A stretch of DNA of 64,000 bases from Streptococcus infantis (GTDB lineage: Bacteria; Bacillota; Bacilli; Lactobacillales; Streptococcaceae): the NCBI RefSeq assembly GCF_021497965.1, contig NZ_CP046525.1, positions 310,001-374,000 of the forward strand. The letters run 5' to 3'. The notes beneath the pieces are model-generated. The model did not search any database and was not told where the DNA came from. It saw nothing but the letters and a program-made list of their open reading frames with translations. This document shows positions 36,310-45,861 of this stretch, piece by piece (the stretch's first letter is position 1; each line of letters opens with the position of its first letter). Position numbers and translations under genes: made by a program.

Positions 36310-37146
36310 ATGGCTGATAGAAAGAAAATTTCAAAGAAAACATTAGCAAAAGCATTTCATCATTGGTATTATGGTCATTTGACTTGTTTCTCTCAAGAAC
36401 ACATGCAAACCTTTGGGTACTTGACTTCTATGCTTCCAATCGTAGAAGAAATGTATGATACAAAAGAAGAACAAAAAGATGCTATGCAAACCTATACTGC
36501 TTTCTTCAATACTGAACCGCAACTTGGATCTCTTGTTGTAGGGATTACAGCTGGTTTGGAAGAAGCACGTGCAAATGGAGATGCAGTAGATGGTGAAACC
36601 ATCAATGGGATGCGTGCCGGTTTGATGGGACCAATCGCTGGTATTGGTGACTCTTTGATCGTTGGTACCTTGATTCCAGTTCTTTTGGGGATTGCACTTG
36701 GTCTTTCTAAAGGTGGTAACGTCGCTGGTGCTATCTTCTACATCGTCGTATGGAACTTCCTAGTCTACTTTGGTATGCGCTTTGCCTTCTTCAAAGGATA
36801 TCAATTAGGGGATAAAGCCGTTGAATTCCTAGTAGGACCAAAAGGACAAGCTCTTCGTAAAGCAATCAGCGTTGTCGGTGGTATGGTTATTGGTGCCGTA
36901 GCAGCGACTTGGGTCTCTGTTACAACAGCACTCGAATTTAAAAATGCTAACGGAGAAGCCTTCCTTAAAATTCAAGAAAAGATTGATGGTGTTTATCCAG
37001 GTCTCTTGACAGCAACCTTCATCACTATTTGCTGGTGGTTGATGTCTAAGAAAAAAGTTTCACCAAACAAAGTCATGTTAATTCTAGTTGTTGTTGCCTT
37101 AATTGGTGTTGCTCTAGGTATCTTTGACCCACATCTTAATTACTAA
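36310..37146 (+). CDS. levG: PTS mannose/fructose-family EIID component LevG
   Basis: A 278-residue membrane EIID subunit. Landmarks are the soluble N-terminal region QEHMQTFGYLTSMLP, the NTEPQLGSLVVGITAGLEE segment and GLMGPIAGIGDSLIVGTLIP, followed by membrane helices and a C-terminal NY. I use ATG 36310 since GAGGAG is well placed for it; an ATG at 36289 lies within levF. A stem-loop with T tract follows before levX. Confidence 0.93.
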   Translation: MADRKKISKKTLAKAFHHWYYGHLTCFSQEHMQTFGYLTSMLPIVEEMYDTKEEQKDAMQTYTAFFNTEPQLGSLVVGITAGLEEARANGDAVDGETINGMRAGLMGPIAGIGDSLIVGTLIPVLLGIALGLSKGGNVAGAIFYIVVWNFLVYFGMRFAFFKGYQLGDKAVEFLVGPKGQALRKAISVVGGMVIGAVAATWVSVTTALEFKNANGEAFLKIQEKIDGVYPGLLTATFITICWWLMSKKKVSPNKVMLILVVVALIGVALGIFDPHLNY

Positions 37147-37182
37147 GGTCAAGAGAACCCAATATTTACTAGTAAAAATTTT

Positions 37183-37232
37183 GAGAATGAAGTAGATTAA
37201 CCTCCTTCTCTTACACTTCATTCTCAATTTTT
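37183..37232 (+). terminator. Stem-loop between levG and levX
   Basis: Perfect 11-bp stem GAGAATGAAGT / ACTTCATTCTC with a 21-base loop and AATTTTT tail. It may be a partial terminator reducing levX expression relative to levDEFG. Confidence 0.7.
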
Positions 37233-37247
37233 ATCAGGAGGATTTTC

Positions 37248-37541
37248 ATGGTTACAAAACAAGAACTTGTTAATGGATATGAAACAGAAATTAAGTATCA
37301 ACGCCACATGCTTGAAAATTTGGGTCGTTGGTTCAGTTTGCTCTTTATCACTGCTAGTATTGGTGTGGTATTGATTTATCTTTTTCATAAAACCTTCCTC
37401 CCACTCTTAATTTTCGGAATTTTACTTGCCTTGATTGGAATATTAGGAATGGTGGTTTTTGGATATGGTATCTACCGCGGGCGGATCAATCTCCAAAAGG
37501 TTATCGATGATTTCAATCAAAAGTTGACGATTCTCAATTAA
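37248..37541 (+). CDS. levX: LevX-like small membrane protein
   Basis: A 97-residue protein with two hydrophobic segments (about 28-48 and 51-73) flanked by charged helices. No domain is recognised. I name it by position: in S. mutans the levDEFG genes are followed by a small gene of this type, levX, whose function is unknown. It has its own CAGGAGG ribosome site, and a terminator follows. Confidence 0.7.
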   Translation: MVTKQELVNGYETEIKYQRHMLENLGRWFSLLFITASIGVVLIYLFHKTFLPLLIFGILLALIGILGMVVFGYGIYRGRINLQKVIDDFNQKLTILN

Positions 37542-37550
37542 TATTAAAGG

Positions 37551-37583
37551 AACATCTCTTTCATTTTTGAGGTGTTTTTTTCT
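37551..37583 (+). terminator. levX terminator
   Basis: Stem AACATCTC / GAGGTGTT with one G-T pair, 10-base loop and seven T; its T tract runs into the groES -35 box. Confidence 0.85.
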
Positions 37584-37610
37584 TGACTATTTCTGACTAA
37601 GTGATACAAT
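37583..37610 (+). promoter_or_regulatory. groESL promoter
   Basis: TTGACT at 37583-37588 and TACAAT at 37605-37610, 16-base spacer. Confidence 0.9.
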
Positions 37611-37621
37611 AGAACTATGGT

Positions 37622-37648
37622 TTAGCACTCGTATGCAAAGAGTGCTAA
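37622..37648. promoter_or_regulatory. CIRCE element of groESL
   Basis: TTAGCACTC, nine bases, GAGTGCTAA: exact CIRCE, 11 bases downstream of the -10 box. It puts groESL under HrcA with the dnaK operon. I see no CtsR box here. Confidence 0.95.
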
Positions 37649-37677
37649 TAATATGATTATCTTATGGAGGAAAGCAG

Positions 37678-37962
37678 ATGTTGAAACCATTAGGAGACCG
37701 CGTGGTCTTGAAAATTGAAGAAAAAGAACAAACAGTTGGTGGCTTTGTCCTTGCAGGATCAGCCCAAGAAAAAACAAAAACAGCTAAAGTAGTAGCTATT
37801 GGACAAGGTGTTCGTACCTTGAGCGGTGAACTAGTTGCTCCAAGTGTAAAAGTTGGAGATCAAGTTTTAGTCGAAGCTCATGCGGGTATTGAAGTCGAAG
37901 ATGGTGATGAAAAATATGTCATCGTTGGTGAGGCTAACATCTTAGCAATTGTGGAAGAATAA
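37678..37962 (+). CDS. groES: co-chaperonin GroES
   Basis: Forms the heptameric lid of the GroEL cage. The 94-residue protein contains [11 protein letters not shown] at the start, the mobile loop [13 protein letters not shown] and the roof/closing segment [20 protein letters not shown]. It lies under a CIRCE operator and 15 bases before groEL. Confidence 0.97.
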   Translation: MLKPLGDRVVLKIEEKEQTVGGFVLAGSAQEKTKTAKVVAIGQGVRTLSGELVAPSVKVGDQVLVEAHAGIEVEDGDEKYVIVGEANILAIVEE

Positions 37963-37965
37963 TAG

Positions 37966-39597
<1,632 letters not shown>

Positions 39598-39604
39598 GAA
39601 ATAT

Positions 39605-39643
39605 AAAAAACAGGTAGAAATCTTTATTTCTACCTGTTTTTCT
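39605..39643 (+). terminator. groESL terminator
   Basis: Stem AAAACAGGTAGAAA / TTTCTACCTGTTTT with a 6-base loop, A tract on one side and T tract on the other. Confidence 0.94.
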
Positions 39644-39651
39644 TTCTTGTA

Positions 39652-39688
39652 AATTCTAAAGAGGAAGTTCAGCTTCCTCTTTAGAATT
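39652..39688. repeat. Perfect 16-bp inverted repeat between groEL and serS
   Basis: AATTCTAAAGAGGAAG, five bases, exact complement. It ends 8 bases after the serS stop on the minus strand. A U tract is lacking on either strand, so a role in termination of serS is uncertain. Confidence 0.75.
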
Positions 39689-39695
39689 CAATTAG

Positions 39696-40970
39696 TTATG
39701 GTTTGATAACTTCAGCTCCACCCATGTATGGACGAAGAACTTCTGGAATGGTCACAGAACCATCTTCATTTTGATAGTTTTCAAGAATAGCAGCAACGGT
39801 ACGTCCAACAGCAAGTCCAGAACCGTTCAAAGTGTGAAGGAGTTTCACTTTTCCATCTGCTTCATCACGGTAACGGATTTGGGCACGACGAGCTTGGAAA
39901 TCTTCTGTATTTGAACAGCTTGAGATTTCACGATAAGTATTTTGTGCAGGAATCCACACTTCCAAGTCGTAAGTTTTTGCTGCTGAGAAGCCCATATCTC
40001 CTGTAGAGAGAGCTACCACACGGTATGGAAGGTTGAGTTTTTGAAGGATGTTTTCAGCGTTAGCTGTCATCTTTTCCAATTCTTCGTATGATTCTTCTGG
40101 TTTGGCAAATTTCACCATTTCAACCTTGTGGAATTGGTGCAAACGGATCAAACCGCGAGTATCGCGACCAGCTGAACCAGCTTCAGAACGGAAAGATGGA
40201 CTCATCGCGGTAAAGTAGATTGGCAAGTCTTTTCCGTCAAGAATTTCATCACGGTAGTAGTTGGTCAGAGGAACCTCAGCTGTAGGAATGAGGACATAGT
40301 TTGTGTCTTTCAATTCAAACGTATCTTCCTTGAATTTTGGATATTGACCAGTACCAAACATAGAATCATGGTTGACCATGTAAGGTGTGATGACTTCTGT
40401 ATAGCCTTCTTTACCATGCTCATCCAACATAAAGTTGTAGATAGCACGTTCCAAACGAGCTCCAAGTCCTTTATAGAAGAGGAAGCGAGCGCCAGTGACT
40501 TTTCCACCACGTTCCCAGTCAAGAATACCGAGGTCTTCACCTAGATCCCAGTGAGCTTTTGGTTCGAAACCAAACTCGCGAGGAGTTCCCCAACGGCGAA
40601 CTTCTACGTTATCGTCTTCGTCAGCACCGATAGGAACACTATCAGCAGGGATGTTGGGAAGAGTTGTGGTAAATTCTGTCAATTTCGCATCGATCTCTGC
40701 CAATTCTGCATCCAGAGCTTTGACCTCGGCAGAGAGAGCTTGCATGGCAGCAATTTTATCGTCTGCATTTTCTTTGTTGCGTTTAGCTTGAGCAATCTCG
40801 GCAGAAACTGTGTTACGTTCAGCCTTGAGAGTTTCAACCTTGACCAAGATATCACGACGTTTTGCATCGATCTCTTTCATCTCGTTCAAAATAGCAGCGT
40901 CTACACCACGTGTAGCGAGTTTTTTAGCGACAGCATCAAAGTCTGTGCGGATTCGTTTAATATCTAACAT
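39696..40970 (-). CDS. serS: seryl-tRNA synthetase
   Basis: Class II synthetase charging tRNA-Ser. With the start at 40970 ([19 protein letters not shown] upstream) it is 424 residues. The N-terminal 110 residues form the antiparallel coiled-coil arm that binds the long variable arm of tRNA-Ser. The catalytic domain has motif 2 ([24 protein letters not shown] region) and motif 3 ([16 protein letters not shown]). An in-frame extension up to 41054 is open only because it reads through the T-box leader, so it is not translated. Confidence 0.97.
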   Translation of the reverse strand: MLDIKRIRTDFDAVAKKLATRGVDAAILNEMKEIDAKRRDILVKVETLKAERNTVSAEIAQAKRNKENADDKIAAMQALSAEVKALDAELAEIDAKLTEFTTTLPNIPADSVPIGADEDDNVEVRRWGTPREFGFEPKAHWDLGEDLGILDWERGGKVTGARFLFYKGLGARLERAIYNFMLDEHGKEGYTEVITPYMVNHDSMFGTGQYPKFKEDTFELKDTNYVLIPTAEVPLTNYYRDEILDGKDLPIYFTAMSPSFRSEAGSAGRDTRGLIRLHQFHKVEMVKFAKPEESYEELEKMTANAENILQKLNLPYRVVALSTGDMGFSAAKTYDLEVWIPAQNTYREISSCSNTEDFQARRAQIRYRDEADGKVKLLHTLNGSGLAVGRTVAAILENYQNEDGSVTIPEVLRPYMGGAEVIKP

Positions 40971-40983
40971 ATAAACTCCTTTA

Positions 40984-41165
40984 TGAAAAAAGCACACCTG
41001 ACAAAGCGTTGGAGTGGCAGGGCCACGGTTCCATCCAACTTCACAGGTGTGCACTTAATTATGTATTTAGTTTGCAACAACGGTAGAATTTCACTTAAGT
41101 TTTCTATCTGCTCACAGCACCCGCAGACTTTCTGAAAGATCAACTTAACCTACTTATCCGTTTCT
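40984..41165 (-). promoter_or_regulatory. T-box riboswitch leader of serS
   Basis: On the minus strand the leader holds a stem I-like region with AAGTAGG (S-turn-like), a GGTGCTGTGAG loop and a likely serine specifier UCU at 41087-41085. It then has the T-box TGGATGGAACCGTG at 41037-41024. The terminator arms GCACACCTG (41052-41044) and CAGGTGTGC (41000-40992) are followed by a U tract (40990-40984). Uncharged tRNA-Ser should stabilise the antiterminator and allow serS transcription. The order is the classical one; specifier position is my reading. Confidence 0.9.
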
Positions 41166-41168
41166 ATG

Positions 41169-41197
41169 ATTATACTAAAGTTTCTATTTTTTTGCAA
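41169..41197 (-). promoter_or_regulatory. serS promoter
   Basis: On the minus strand, TTGCAA (41197-41192) and TATAAT (41174-41169) with a 17-base spacer. The -35 box lies within the last codons of the upstream DUF956 gene. Confidence 0.85.
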
Positions 41198-41555
41198 ATA
41201 GATTTTTGATTTTACGTCCAATGATTTGAAGTAAGGTAGGTAGCTTAACAACCTTATCATTGCCTAGTTTTTCACGAGCAATTTTAAGAATTTTTCCAGA
41301 GTCTTTTGAGGCAAAGAGGAATTTTCCTTGGTCTGTAAAGACTTCAAAATGACGACTGACCTTACGTCCAGAGACGTTGGCTCCGATTTGATGAATGCTG
41401 GACCATGGGATTTGAATGTAATCTTCGACATTACGGTCCGCGTAAAATTCTAAAGCCTGATCTCCGACCAGAAATTTTCCAACCTTTCCTGAAATGGAAA
41501 GATAGGAAGTTCCAGTGGTTTGTATGTCAACGACTTTGTTGAGGGATTGTGCCAT
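41184..41555 (-). CDS. manO: DUF956 family protein (ManO)
   Basis: A 123-residue soluble protein of the DUF956 family, named ManO because it often follows manLMN mannose-PTS genes in lactic bacteria. Landmarks are TSYLSISGKVGKFLVGDQALEFY, YIQIPWSSIHQIGANVSG and RHFEVFTDQGKFLFASKD. Its biochemical role is not established; a role in PTS regulation has been suggested. Here it is not next to manLMN but lies 2 bases downstream of lysC and upstream of serS, an arrangement shared with pneumococcus. Confidence 0.82.
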   Translation of the reverse strand: MAQSLNKVVDIQTTGTSYLSISGKVGKFLVGDQALEFYADRNVEDYIQIPWSSIHQIGANVSGRKVSRHFEVFTDQGKFLFASKDSGKILKIAREKLGNDKVVKLPTLLQIIGRKIKNLFAKK

Positions 41556-41557
41556 CT

Positions 41558-42922
41558 TTAGTCTTCCTTATTTTCGCCAAAAAATGCCTGATAAAGAGCC
41601 TTAATAGCTGCTTTCTCTTGGTCTTTGTGGACAACGAACATGATAGAAACTTCGCTAGACCCTTGGGACATCATTTGGATGTTGATATTATTTTCAGACA
41701 AGGCGCGAGTAGCAGTAGCAGTTACCCCGATATGACGCTTCATCTTTTCACCAACAATCATAATGATAGAGAGGTCGTGTTCAATTTCAGCATGATCGAC
41801 TTCTGCTTTTTGCACAAGTTGACGAAGGATTTCTTCTTCTTTAATAGGTGTCAATTCACGTGAACGCAAAATGACAGAAAGGTCATCGATACCAGTCGGC
41901 ATATGTTCCCAACCGATATTTAAGTCTTCAAGAATTTGAAGTACCTTGCGACCAAAACCAATTTCGCGGTTCATAAGGTACTTAGACATATTGATGCTGA
42001 CAAAGCCAGAGTCACCAGCAATTCCCACTACTGGGAATTTATCACTGGTATGTTGTAGTACGATACGAGTTCCTGGATGGTCAGGGTTATTAGTGTTCTT
42101 GATAACCAAAGGAATTTTCCCACGGTAGGCTGGCAAGAGAGCTTCGTCATGGAGTACAGAAAATCCAGCATAAGCCAATTCGCGCATTTCACGGTAAGTT
42201 AATTCAGGGATTGAGTGTGGTTTATGAATAATACCAGGGTGTGCTGCAAAAATTCCGTCAACATCAGTAAAGTTCTCGTAAAGGTCTGCTTTGACACCGG
42301 CAGCAATGATAGAACCTGTGATATCAGATCCTCCACGGGAGAAGGTACAGATTTGGTTTTCTTTTGTGACACCGAAGAATCCAGGAATAACAAGGACTTC
42401 TGTGCCGTTATTGAGTTCTTCGATTTTATCATAGCTTGAAGGAATGATACGAGCGTTACCAGGTTCGCTTGTTACAACAATACCGGCTTCTCGAGGATGA
42501 ACATAGCGTGCATCTAATCCATTTTGGTTGAAGTAAGCTGCGATTAGTTTAGCGTTATTATTTTCCCCTGCAGCTAGAAAAGTATCGTAAAGAAATTCGT
42601 TGTTTTCAATTGGAAGAGTAGCGAGTGCTCGGATACTTTTAGAGATTCGTTCTAAAACAGCTGGTTTAAGTCCTAGTTCGCTAACCATTGCAGCGTAACG
42701 GTCGATAATCCAGTTTTGACTAGCACTGATATCGTTTCCTGCCACATAGTCACGATAATATTTAATCAAAGCATCTGTAACCTTGGTATCTTCAGCATCA
42801 CGCTTTCCTGGTGCAGATACAACTACAAAACGACGTTCAGGATCACTTTTTACAATGTCTAAAACCTTTTTCAACTGGCTTGCAGAGGCAAGTGAACTTC
42901 CTCCAAATTTTACAACTTTCAT
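41558..42922 (-). CDS. lysC: aspartate kinase
   Basis: Phosphorylates aspartate, the first step to lysine, threonine, methionine and diaminopimelate. The 454-residue protein has the kinase motif VVKFGGSSLA at the N-terminus, SRGGSDITGSIIA in the middle, and two C-terminal ACT domains (about 310-450) for feedback by lysine or threonine. It forms a minus-strand unit with manO. No lysine riboswitch is visible in the leader. Confidence 0.95.
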   Translation of the reverse strand: MKVVKFGGSSLASASQLKKVLDIVKSDPERRFVVVSAPGKRDAEDTKVTDALIKYYRDYVAGNDISASQNWIIDRYAAMVSELGLKPAVLERISKSIRALATLPIENNEFLYDTFLAAGENNNAKLIAAYFNQNGLDARYVHPREAGIVVTSEPGNARIIPSSYDKIEELNNGTEVLVIPGFFGVTKENQICTFSRGGSDITGSIIAAGVKADLYENFTDVDGIFAAHPGIIHKPHSIPELTYREMRELAYAGFSVLHDEALLPAYRGKIPLVIKNTNNPDHPGTRIVLQHTSDKFPVVGIAGDSGFVSINMSKYLMNREIGFGRKVLQILEDLNIGWEHMPTGIDDLSVILRSRELTPIKEEEILRQLVQKAEVDHAEIEHDLSIIMIVGEKMKRHIGVTATATRALSENNINIQMMSQGSSEVSIMFVVHKDQEKAAIKALYQAFFGENKED

Positions 42923-42950
42923 AAGAACTCCTAAGATAGTATTTTATACG

Positions 42951-42979
42951 ATTATAGCAGAAAGGAGGTCTTTTTTCAA
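42951..42979 (-). promoter_or_regulatory. lysC promoter
   Basis: On the minus strand, TTGAAA (42979-42974) and TATAAT (42956-42951) with a 17-base spacer, 29 bases before lysC. Confidence 0.88.
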
Positions 42980-43155
42980 TCTGCAATAGGAAAGCCAGCT
43001 TCTTGTAAGAGGTCTGGACACGATTGTATCAACCAAATTATTTTTAAGATAGAAAATACTCTTTCGAAATCGGCTGATACACTTTTTATCGATTTTTGCT
43101 TGTGTAAATAGAAATAAAAAGATATACTTTGAAGATAAAATAATTTAATCAGCTT
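42976..43155 (-). pseudogene. possible remnant of a minus-strand gene upstream of lysC
   Basis: In one minus-strand frame a protein-like stretch ends in PDLLQEAGFPIAD at a TGA that overlaps the lysC -35 box. The frame stays open for about 57 codons with no ATG and runs into the fabM promoter. The last 30 residues look more like a real protein tail than random translation, but I cannot name the family. It may be the 3' end of a decayed gene once upstream of lysC, or chance. Confidence 0.25.
43123..43128 (+). promoter_or_regulatory. -10 box of fabM
   Basis: TATACT, 47 bases before fabM. A TTGCTT upstream is 21 bases away, too far for a good -35, so the promoter may be weak or start at TGTGTA (16-base spacer). 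I see no FabT-type dyad here, unlike the fabT and fabK promoters. Confidence 0.5.
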
Positions 43156-43175
43156 TTTAAATTAAAGGAGTAGCT

Positions 43176-43961
43176 ATGAATCATATTATCTTTCAAATTC
43201 AAGACGATTTAGCAACAATTACTTTAAATCGTCCCGAAGTGGCAAATGGTTTCCATATTCCTATGTGTGAAGAAATTTTAGAAGCACTGGAATTGGCTGA
43301 AAAGGATGATTCCGTTTCATTTATTCTTATCAATGCAGCAGGAAAGGTATTTTCGGTCGGTGGAGACTTGGTTGAGATGAAACGTGCTGTCGATGAGGAT
43401 GATATTGCTTCACTTGCACGAATTGCTGAATTGGTTAATACAATTTCTTATAAGATTAAACAGATTCCTAAGCCAGTCATCATGGAAGTTGACGGAGCAG
43501 TTGCTGGAGCCGCAGCAAATATGGCCTTAGCAGTTGATTTCTGTATTGCATCTGACAAAGCTAAATTCATCCAGGCTTTTGTAGGTGTGGGCTTAGCTCC
43601 TGATGCAGGTGGCTTATTCTTGCTTACACGATCTCTAGGTGCAACTCGAGCAAATCAATTAGCAATGACAGGCGAAGCTTTTACCGCTGAAAAAGCCTTT
43701 GAAGCAGGAGCATTGTATCGCCTATGCACTAGTGAACAATTAGAAAAAACTAGAGAACAATTGTTGAAGAAGTTGAGACGCGGTTCTTCAAATTCCTATG
43801 CTGCGATTAAGAAACTTGTTTGGGAAAGTGAGTTTAAACAGTGGCATGAATACGCTAAACTTGAATTAGAATTGCAAGAATCACTATCCTACACAGAGGA
43901 TTTTAAAGAAGGTGTACGTGCACATTCTGAGAGAAGACGTCCAAAATTTGTCGGGAAATAA
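43176..43961 (+). CDS. fabM: trans-2-decenoyl-ACP isomerase FabM
   Basis: Crotonase-fold enzyme that isomerises trans-2- to cis-3-decenoyl-ACP, the branch point to unsaturated fatty acids in streptococci. The 261-residue protein has the crotonase core [19 protein letters not shown] (oxyanion hole) and [18 protein letters not shown]. It looks like an enoyl-CoA hydratase, but its position heading the fab cluster, before fabT and fabH, identifies it as FabM. It is 91 bases from fabT with a separate promoter there. Confidence 0.92.
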   Translation: MNHIIFQIQDDLATITLNRPEVANGFHIPMCEEILEALELAEKDDSVSFILINAAGKVFSVGGDLVEMKRAVDEDDIASLARIAELVNTISYKIKQIPKPVIMEVDGAVAGAAANMALAVDFCIASDKAKFIQAFVGVGLAPDAGGLFLLTRSLGATRANQLAMTGEAFTAEKAFEAGALYRLCTSEQLEKTREQLLKKLRRGSSNSYAAIKKLVWESEFKQWHEYAKLELELQESLSYTEDFKEGVRAHSERRRPKFVGK

Positions 43962-43969
43962 AAAAATGC

Positions 43970-44027
43970 TTGCACAATTCTTTGAAGTTTGATATACTTT
44001 TCTAGTCAAATGTTTTGATTATAAAAC
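43970..44027 (+). promoter_or_regulatory. fabT promoter and FabT-type operator
   Basis: TTGCAC (43970-43975) and TATACT (43993-43998), 17-base spacer. GTTTTGATTATAAAAC at 44012-44027 is close to the FabT dyad AGTTTGATTATCAAACT and lies just after the start site, so FabT would repress its own operon. Confidence 0.78.
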
Positions 44028-44052
44028 TTTTTTTGGTAAGGAGGGAAGAGAA

Positions 44053-44487
44053 ATGGACTACCAACAAGTCAATGACTATTTAACATCAATTTTTAACAAC
44101 GTCCTAGTGATCGAGGAAGTAAGTTTGCGAGGTAGTCGTTTCAAAGATATCTCTATCAAAGAAATGCATACGATTGATGTTATCGGTAAGTATCCAGAAG
44201 TGACTCCTAGTCAAGTTTCCAAAGAGTTGATGGTAACACTAGGGACTGTGACAACGAGCTTAAACAATCTGGAGCGAAAAGGATACATCGAACGGATTCG
44301 TTCAGATCAGGATCGTCGTGTAGTACATCTTCATTTGACAAAGAAGGGTCGTCTCGTGCACCGTCTCCATAAACGTTTCCATAAGGCCATGGTCGAAAGA
44401 ATTATCGAAGGTATGAGTCCTGAGGAAATGGATGTTATGGGTAGAGGGTTGATAAACCTTTATCACTTTTTGGAGGATTTGAAATAA
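44053..44487 (+). CDS. fabT: MarR-family fatty-acid repressor FabT
   Basis: FabT binds dyads before fabT and fabK and represses saturated/elongation genes when loaded with long-chain acyl-ACP. The 144-residue protein has a MarR winged helix ([29 protein letters not shown] as landmarks around 50-80, wing [17 protein letters not shown]). It lies between fabM and fabH, the conserved streptococcal position, and its stop overlaps the fabH ATG by one base. Confidence 0.95.
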   Translation: MDYQQVNDYLTSIFNNVLVIEEVSLRGSRFKDISIKEMHTIDVIGKYPEVTPSQVSKELMVTLGTVTTSLNNLERKGYIERIRSDQDRRVVHLHLTKKGRLVHRLHKRFHKAMVERIIEGMSPEEMDVMGRGLINLYHFLEDLK

Positions 44488-45461
44488 TGGCTTTTGCAAA
44501 AATAAGCCAGGTCGCTCATTATGCTCCAGAGCAGATTGTCACAAACGAGGACCTGGCTCAGGTCATGGATACGAGTGATGAATGGATTTTAAGTCGGACA
44601 GGGATTAAAGAACGTCATATTTCTAAGACAGAATCAACAGGAGATTTAGCGACAGAGGTTGCAAGGCAACTTCTAGAGAAGGCAGGGATTTCTGCTGAAG
44701 AGCTAGATTTCGTTATTCTGGCTACTATGACACCTGACTCGATGATGCCTTCAACCGCAGCTCGTGTTCAGGCCAAAATCGGCGCTCATAAGGCTTTTGC
44801 TTATGATTTAACAGCCGCTTGTAGTGGATTTGTCTTCGCCTTATCAACTGCAGAAAAGTTCATTTCTTCAGGAACATATCGAAAAGGTCTTGTTATCGGT
44901 AGTGAGACCGTGTCAAAATCTTTGGACTGGTCTGACCGCTCAACAGCTGTCTTGTTTGGAGATGGAGCTGGCGGAGTGCTACTTGAGGCAAGTGATCAAG
45001 AACATTTCTTAGCAGAAAGTCTCAATAGCGATGGTTCTCGTGGTGAGTGTCTCACCTATGGAAAGACAGGATTGATTTCACCATTTTCGATTCAAGAAGA
45101 ACCAGATGTTTTCTTGAAAATGGATGGGAGAGCAGTTTTCGACTTCGCAATTCGAGATGTGGCTGAATCCATTAAGCAAACTATCGAAAAAAGTCCAATA
45201 TCAGCAGATGAACTCGATTATTTCTTGCTTCATCAAGCTAATATTCGAATTTTAGATAAGATGGCTAGAAAAATCGGTGTCGATCGTGACAAGCTTCCTG
45301 CTAATATGATGAAGTATGGAAATACCAGTGCGGCAAGTATCCCGATTTTACTTTCTGAGTGTGTAGAAGAAGGGCTCATCAATTTAGATGGTAGCCAAAA
45401 AATTCTCTTGTCAGGTTTCGGTGGAGGTTTGACATGGGGCACACTTATTGTTACAATTTAG
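44487..45461 (+). CDS. fabH: 3-oxoacyl-ACP synthase III FabH
   Basis: Starts fatty-acid synthesis by condensing acetyl-CoA with malonyl-ACP. The 324-residue thiolase-fold enzyme has the catalytic Cys in [13 protein letters not shown], His in LLHQANIRI and Asn in [10 protein letters not shown]. It is translationally coupled to fabT (one-base overlap). Confidence 0.97.
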   Translation: MAFAKISQVAHYAPEQIVTNEDLAQVMDTSDEWILSRTGIKERHISKTESTGDLATEVARQLLEKAGISAEELDFVILATMTPDSMMPSTAARVQAKIGAHKAFAYDLTAACSGFVFALSTAEKFISSGTYRKGLVIGSETVSKSLDWSDRSTAVLFGDGAGGVLLEASDQEHFLAESLNSDGSRGECLTYGKTGLISPFSIQEEPDVFLKMDGRAVFDFAIRDVAESIKQTIEKSPISADELDYFLLHQANIRILDKMARKIGVDRDKLPANMMKYGNTSAASIPILLSECVEEGLINLDGSQKILLSGFGGGLTWGTLIVTI

Positions 45462-45467
45462 GTAATC

Positions 45468-45482
45468 ATGTGGTGATCACAT
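45468..45482. promoter_or_regulatory. dyad between fabH and acpP
   Basis: ATGTG-GTGAT-CACAT in the 59-base fabH-acpP gap. It could be a short RNA hairpin or a protein site; too little to assign. Confidence 0.35.
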
Positions 45483-45520
45483 TGTTATAAAAAAAACTAT
45501 TTATTTTAAAGGAGTCTATC

Positions 45521-45745
45521 ATGGCAGTATTTGAAAAAGTACAAGAAATTATCGTTGAAGAACTTGGAAAAGATGCATCAGAAGTAACACTTGAATCTAC
45601 TTTTGATGATTTGGATGCAGATTCATTGGACTTGTTCCAAGTAATCTCAGAAATCGAAGACGCTTTTGATATCCAAATCGAAGCTGAAGACAACTTGAAA
45701 ACAGTTGGCGACTTGGTTGCTTACGTTGAAGAGCAAACAAAATAA
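45521..45745 (+). CDS. acpP: acyl carrier protein
   Basis: A 74-residue acidic carrier for growing acyl chains. The phosphopantetheine attachment is Ser35 in the motif DADSLD. As the ACP embedded in the fab cluster it serves de novo synthesis; streptococci usually carry a second ACP gene elsewhere. GGAG ribosome site. A GC-rich stem (AGGGGAG/CTCCCT, 45768-45785) follows before the fabK operator and may partly terminate. Confidence 0.96.
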   Translation: MAVFEKVQEIIVEELGKDASEVTLESTFDDLDADSLDLFQVISEIEDAFDIQIEAEDNLKTVGDLVAYVEEQTK

Positions 45746-45799
45746 TTAGAATAAATAAAGAAGGAGTAGGGGAGACCCGCTCCCTCTTGTTTAGGTAAT

Positions 45800-45821
45800 A
45801 GTTTGATTTTCAAATTATAAT
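45800..45821 (+). promoter_or_regulatory. FabT operator and -10 box upstream of fabK
   Basis: TTTGATTTTCAAA at 45802-45814 is the core of the FabT dyad, and TTATAAT/TATAAT-type -10 bases follow directly at 45816-45821. It matches the known second FabT site before fabK and would allow separate control of fabK-accA. Confidence 0.85.
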
Positions 45822-45861
45822 AAGGTCGAACTATTACGTAAGCAAGACTTATGGAGGCAAT

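Noticed and set aside
40971-41054. N-terminal extension of SerRS (28 residues)
   Set aside because: The extension reads through the T-box terminator, has no ribosome site, and the protein family starts at MLDIKRIR.
42923-43175. Lysine riboswitch upstream of lysC
   Set aside because: The lysC leader is only about 20-30 bases after the promoter, too short for a lysine riboswitch, and no conserved core is seen.
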